Shown: positions 60,195 through 64,000 of the stretch, piece by piece
Position numbering within the stretch: the stretch's first letter is position 1
Layout of the letters: each line of letters starts with the position of its first letter
Source of the DNA: Bacillota bacterium
GTDB lineage: Bacteria; Bacillota; Clostridia; Christensenellales; Aristaeellaceae
DNA: 64,000 nt
NCBI GenBank assembly: GCA_023444095.1
Contig: JAEZRP010000013.1
Span: forward strand, 68,508-132,507
Direction of reading: 5' to 3'
Translations under genes and position numbers: made by a program
The notes under the pieces: generated by a model
What the model was told of the DNA's origin: nothing
Database searches by the model: none
What the model saw: the letters and a program-made list of their open reading frames with translations, nothing else

Positions 60195-63100
60195 ATGTCA
60201 ACGGAAAACACAAGGGCGGCCTATCTGGCGGAGCATTTCGAGCAGGCGGTCGGCGTCGAAGTCGAGGGAAAGCGCGACCGGTTCACGAAGCACTACGATC
60301 TGGGCGGCGGCAGGTTTCAGGCGGTGACATACGCTAGCCCGGTTCACTACGCGGGCACCGATGGGAATTGGGCGGAGATCGACGCGCGGCTCGAGCCGGA
60401 CGAGAGCGGCATGCGATTCAGAACGCGCGCCGGGGAGGCGACGATTTCCGTCGCGCGCGATACGGACGCGGACGAACTGATCAGGATCGAGCACAAAGGG
60501 CGCACGCTTTCGTGGCGGTTTGAGAAGACGACGAAAGCCGTCGCGGCGGATGTCGTCGCGGACAAGAACCTCATCCTGACGGCGGCCCGGGCGGGTACAA
60601 CCGAGACGGCGCAGGACGCGCGCTTGCGGGAGGGCATCAAGTCATCTCAGGTTACGTACGCGGATATCGCAGATGGAATTAGCGCGGTATACGACATCGA
60701 AGGAAACTGCGTCAAGGAGAGCGTCATCGTGGCAAGCGCAGGCGCGCTCGCGAACGCCGCGCTCCTCTTGCCGGACACATACGACTATGCGGCATTGGAT
60801 GACCAGAGCGTCATGGTGCTCGACAAGGCGGACGGCGAGGCGCTGTTCCGGTTTGCGCCGCCCGTGGTCTGGGACAGCGCGGACGAAATCCGAAGAAGCG
60901 GCGCGGCCGTCAGGCTCACGCCCGGTGAGGGATGGGTCCGGCTTGAATACGTCCTCGACGAGGCATTCCTGAAGGATGCCGTCTATCCGGTCACCATCGA
61001 CCCGGTGGTCGAGTACATCCTGTCCGACGCAAGCATCCAGGACACCTATATCTGGAAAAAGAACGTCAACACCAATTACGGCGGCGTCCACCTGATGCGC
61101 TGCGGCGAAGGCGAGGGCGGCGAGAGCATCGGTCTTGTGAAGTTCAACAAGCTCGTCCGCCAGCGCGCGTCGGACACGATCATCTACGCGGGATTGCGGC
61201 TGTTCGTGCAGAATTACCCAAGCGCAACGGAGTACGTGGCGGCGTATCCGCTGAACCATCCGTTCGACGAATTCAAGGCCACGTGGAACAAGCCCGCGGT
61301 CGACGCAAACGGCAACTCGATATCGATGAATGTCAACGACTTCATCAGTTCCGACATCCTGGACTTTGTGACCACGACCAACGTCGTAAGCCAGCTCTTC
61401 GACATCACGAACCTCTATCGCACCTGGTACGAGCTTGATGCAAACGGCAAGTCCCGCAATTTCGGCATCGCCATCCGGTATCCGGCGGACACGAGCACGA
61501 GCAAGTACGTCGAGTACAGCGCCTCCACCTACAGCCCGTCCATCGCACCCCAGATGGTGGTCAACTACGTCTCCCACGCGGGCCGGGCGGGCTGGTGGCA
61601 GTACGAGGATCAGGGCATCGGGCGCGGCGGCGTGGCGAGCGTCGACATCTACAACGGCAACCTTGTCTATAGCCACCAGGACACCGCCATGAACGGCAAC
61701 CTAATACCCGTATCGGTCACCCACACCTACAACTCCTGCCTTTCCTCCTCCAACGAGGTCGGCTGCGGCATGGGCTGGCGCACGAGCGCGCATCATTCGG
61801 TCTATTTGAAGACCGTGAGCGGTCAGGATTTCTACGTGTGGACGGACGGCGGCGGAACCGAGCACTGGTTCAGGACCAGCGGCTCCCAGCCCTACCAGGA
61901 CGACCAAGGCATGAAGCTGAAGCTCAGAACCTCCGGCACCGTATTGACCATCGAGGACAAGGGCAATAACGTGATGACCTTCGTGAAACCGACGACTACC
62001 ACGAAGAATTACATTACGAATGTCACGGATGCGTGCGGCAACCTGGCGACCTATGCGTACACGGGCGGCATGTTGACGGGGGTTACGGACGGCGCGGGCC
62101 GGACGACCGTGTTCACCTACTCCGGCGGCCTCCTCTCGAGCATCGCCGCGCCCGGCTGTCCCACCGTCGGCTTCACCTACGCGGGCAATCTGCTCACGGG
62201 GATCACCTATTCAGACATCGTCGGCGGAACGACCTTCGCCTACGAATCCGGCACGAATATGCTCGCGAGCGCGACGAACTTCGACGGCGTAGCCGTGCAC
62301 CTGACCTACACCGACCCCGGAGCGTTCGATGCCGCGTGCATCGACGATTACGCCGCACAACAGCGCAAGGTCACGTCGATGGAACTCAAGAACGGAACAG
62401 CGTTGGGCGCGAAGCGGCTGTTCGAGTACGGCGGCTGTGTGACGAAAGTGACGAGCGTGACCGGCACGACCTCTAATGTGGGAAAAGCGCTCACCTACCA
62501 GTTCAACGACGCGGGCAACGTGGTGTGCGTGATGGACGAGCTGGGGTTCGCCAGGTTCACGGAGTTTTCCACTGAAACCGGCAAGGAGAACACGCCGACC
62601 GCCGGTTCCGGCCTGCGCAAGGCGGTGATCAACAAGTTCCCGAACATCGGCTTTGGCAGCTCCGCCTGGACGATCTCCGGATCGAACGGCAGCGCCGCAG
62701 TCGACACGAGCGTTACCTGTCTCTCCATGCCCAGCGCGCGGATTACCCGGACGGCGGCGGGCGTCATGGACTGCTACATTCCGACGCCCCTTCAGTGGAG
62801 TGGAACTTACACCTTCTCGGCCTACGTCAAGACGACGGGCGTGACGGGCGAGGGCGCGTTCCTGCGCGTCATTTCAAACGGAACGACATACGACAGCGCA
62901 AAGATCTCAACCTCCACGGCGGAACTGAGCGGCGGCCCCGCGGCCGAAGGCTGGGACAGGCTCTCCGTCACGTTCCCGTTCACGTACGGCTCCGGCACGA
63001 CCTCGGTTTCGACGCGGCTCATGCTCTCCGGTTCGGCTGGCACGGTTTACTTCGCCTGTCCGCAGGTGGAGGAGGACATGGTTCCGAATCGCCCAAACCT

Positions 63101-64000
63101 TTTAGTCAACGCAGACTTCACTGAAACCGTCGAGAACAACGATAATTCCTCGACGACTCGACTCTTTCCCGCATCCTGGGTGGCAGGTAGCGGCATTACG
63201 ACCTCAACGCGAAACGGTTTGATGACCTCCGGTCACGACATGCCTGCCGCACTGAAGGGAAATGCCTTGCGTGAACTGAGTGCACCGACGCGCAACAGTG
63301 TTGCGTTTATACAGGATGTGCCAGTTCGTGGAAACAAAGGCGATGTCTTTGTCGTGGGTGGTTGGCTCAATTCTCGCTCGGTTGCGCATGGCGCCGACAA
63401 TAACGCGCCTGGAATTGCATATCGATTCTATGTAAATGGTGCTTGGAATGGTTGGAATTTCTTGGAAGCCAATCGCGAGTGGGTTGGTTGGCAGTTCGTA
63501 TGCTGGGCGATCAAGGCACCGGATCCTTACACGAAGATGCAGTATTCCCTGCATTATGCGCGAAATTCTTCCACATGTATGTTTACGAACATGTTTATGC
63601 ACAGGGAGCAGTTCGGCAACACGTTTGTCTACGACGAGGACAAGAATGTCGTCTCTGCTTCGGCTCGTTCCGGTGAGAAGGCGAACATGGAGTACGACGC
63701 CTTCGACAACCTGACAAGCTACGTGCGCCCGGGCGCGGCAGCGACCGAAAAGTACACGATGACCTACGGCTCGACCGACGCGGACAAGAAGAAGCACCTT
63801 CTCAGAACCGCGGTCACGCCAGAAAGCGTCAGGACGGAGAATACGTTCGACGCTAAGGGCAACCTGACCCAGGCCCTCAACCGGAAGACGACGACGGACG
63901 CAGCGATCGGATCGAGGACCGGATACACGACAAACGGCAACTACGCAACCTCGGCCACCGACGCGCGCGGGAACACCGTCACCAAGGCGGTCAATGAAAC
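60195..64000 (+). CDS. Giant DNRLRE/YD-repeat (Rhs-like) protein, runs off right edge
   Basis: 1,268 codons without a stop. GGGAGGAATCCGA is upstream of the ATG, and the N-terminus (MSTENTRAAYLAEHFEQAV) has no signal peptide. Order: ~residues 40-270 includes VYPVTIDPVV, then a DNRLRE-type domain to ~460, Rhs opening (SVTHTYNSCLSSS) and YD repeats (NLATYAYTGG, FTYSGGLLSSIA, FTYAGNLLTGIT) to ~760, two jelly-roll-like inserts (~800-960 and ~970-1150), and YD repeats again (MEYDAFDNLTSYV, NTFDAKGNLTQ). Rhs shells usually end in a variable toxin; that end is outside the window. Confidence 0.85.
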   Translation, partial: MSTENTRAAYLAEHFEQAVGVEVEGKRDRFTKHYDLGGGRFQAVTYASPVHYAGTDGNWAEIDARLEPDESGMRFRTRAGEATISVARDTDADELIRIEHKGRTLSWRFEKTTKAVAADVVADKNLILTAARAGTTETAQDARLREGIKSSQVTYADIADGISAVYDIEGNCVKESVIVASAGALANAALLLPDTYDYAALDDQSVMVLDKADGEALFRFAPPVVWDSADEIRRSGAAVRLTPGEGWVRLEYVLDEAFLKDAVYPVTIDPVVEYILSDASIQDTYIWKKNVNTNYGGVHLMRCGEGEGGESIGLVKFNKLVRQRASDTIIYAGLRLFVQNYPSATEYVAAYPLNHPFDEFKATWNKPAVDANGNSISMNVNDFISSDILDFVTTTNVVSQLFDITNLYRTWYELDANGKSRNFGIAIRYPADTSTSKYVEYSASTYSPSIAPQMVVNYVSHAGRAGWWQYEDQGIGRGGVASVDIYNGNLVYSHQDTAMNGNLIPVSVTHTYNSCLSSSNEVGCGMGWRTSAHHSVYLKTVSGQDFYVWTDGGGTEHWFRTSGSQPYQDDQGMKLKLRTSGTVLTIEDKGNNVMTFVKPTTTTKNYITNVTDACGNLATYAYTGGMLTGVTDGAGRTTVFTYSGGLLSSIAAPGCPTVGFTYAGNLLTGITYSDIVGGTTFAYESGTNMLASATNFDGVAVHLTYTDPGAFDAACIDDYAAQQRKVTSMELKNGTALGAKRLFEYGGCVTKVTSVTGTTSNVGKALTYQFNDAGNVVCVMDELGFARFTEFSTETGKENTPTAGSGLRKAVINKFPNIGFGSSAWTISGSNGSAAVDTSVTCLSMPSARITRTAAGVMDCYIPTPLQWSGTYTFSAYVKTTGVTGEGAFLRVISNGTTYDSAKISTSTAELSGGPAAEGWDRLSVTFPFTYGSGTTSVSTRLMLSGSAGTVYFACPQVEEDMVPNRPNLLVNADFTETVENNDNSSTTRLFPASWVAGSGITTSTRNGLMTSGHDMPAALKGNALRELSAPTRNSVAFIQDVPVRGNKGDVFVVGGWLNSRSVAHGADNNAPGIAYRFYVNGAWNGWNFLEANREWVGWQFVCWAIKAPDPYTKMQYSLHYARNSSTCMFTNMFMHREQFGNTFVYDEDKNVVSASARSGEKANMEYDAFDNLTSYVRPGAAATEKYTMTYGSTDADKKKHLLRTAVTPESVRTENTFDAKGNLTQALNRKTTTDAAIGSRTGYTTNGNYATSATDARGNTVTKAVNE

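Overview
The window is 64 kb of G+C-rich chromosome from a low-G+C-lineage (Firmicutes) bacterium, most likely a Clostridia member. The evidence is the pairing of whiA with a Crh-like HPr, a Noc/ParB protein with a B. subtilis-type C-terminus, a SigB/SigF/SigG-family sigma factor with its anti-sigma gene, a YtvI-like permease, long-form HPF, HydE, an anaerobic glycerol-3-phosphate dehydrogenase cluster, an S-layer (SLH) protein, and strong AGGAGG ribosome sites and TTGACA/TATAAT promoters throughout. Species cannot be named from the sequence.

Layout. 0-8 kb: MFS and murG, dnaX, an M3 oligopeptidase, and an XRE regulator / PLDc_N / ABC exporter operon. 8-13 kb: a murB-whiA-crh cell-envelope and division unit with an MBOAT acyltransferase and an AI-2E permease. 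13-26 kb: UroD-like protein, M16 peptidase, HD hydrolase, pnp-rpsO, a RibF-like FAD synthetase lacking its kinase domain, esterase, MgtC, GH127 arabinofuranosidase, rRNA methyltransferase, and a sigma/anti-sigma pair. 26-39 kb: hpf and noc (divergent), an anaerobic glycerol-3-phosphate oxidation operon with a leader attenuator, a divergent FAD oxidoreductase, an SLH/YcdB surface protein, a nucleotidyltransferase / nucleoside hydrolase pair, and ugpC.

39.8-47 kb is accessory and visibly richer in A+T. It opens with a promoter, a candidate structured RNA and a tRNA-Ala(CGC), then holds a TetR-controlled five-gene unit, two CBO0543-type membrane proteins and an AraC regulator with an effector domain. 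46.6-50 kb is a TetR-Lon-DUF1858 cassette with TetR operators in front of both tetR and lon.

50-58 kb is a sulfur / amino-acid region: hydE, a trans-sulfuration PLP enzyme with a serine-dehydratase-like protein, larE, and the tcdA / cysteine desulfurase / TtcA-like operon for tRNA modification. It contains two gene remnants: a GlnQ-type ABC ATPase and an Rrf2 regulator. 58.7-64 kb has a divergent pair: a LexA/S24-type repressor against a short SSB-like protein followed by a very large DNRLRE/YD-repeat (Rhs-like) protein. That protein has no signal peptide and runs off the right end of the window.
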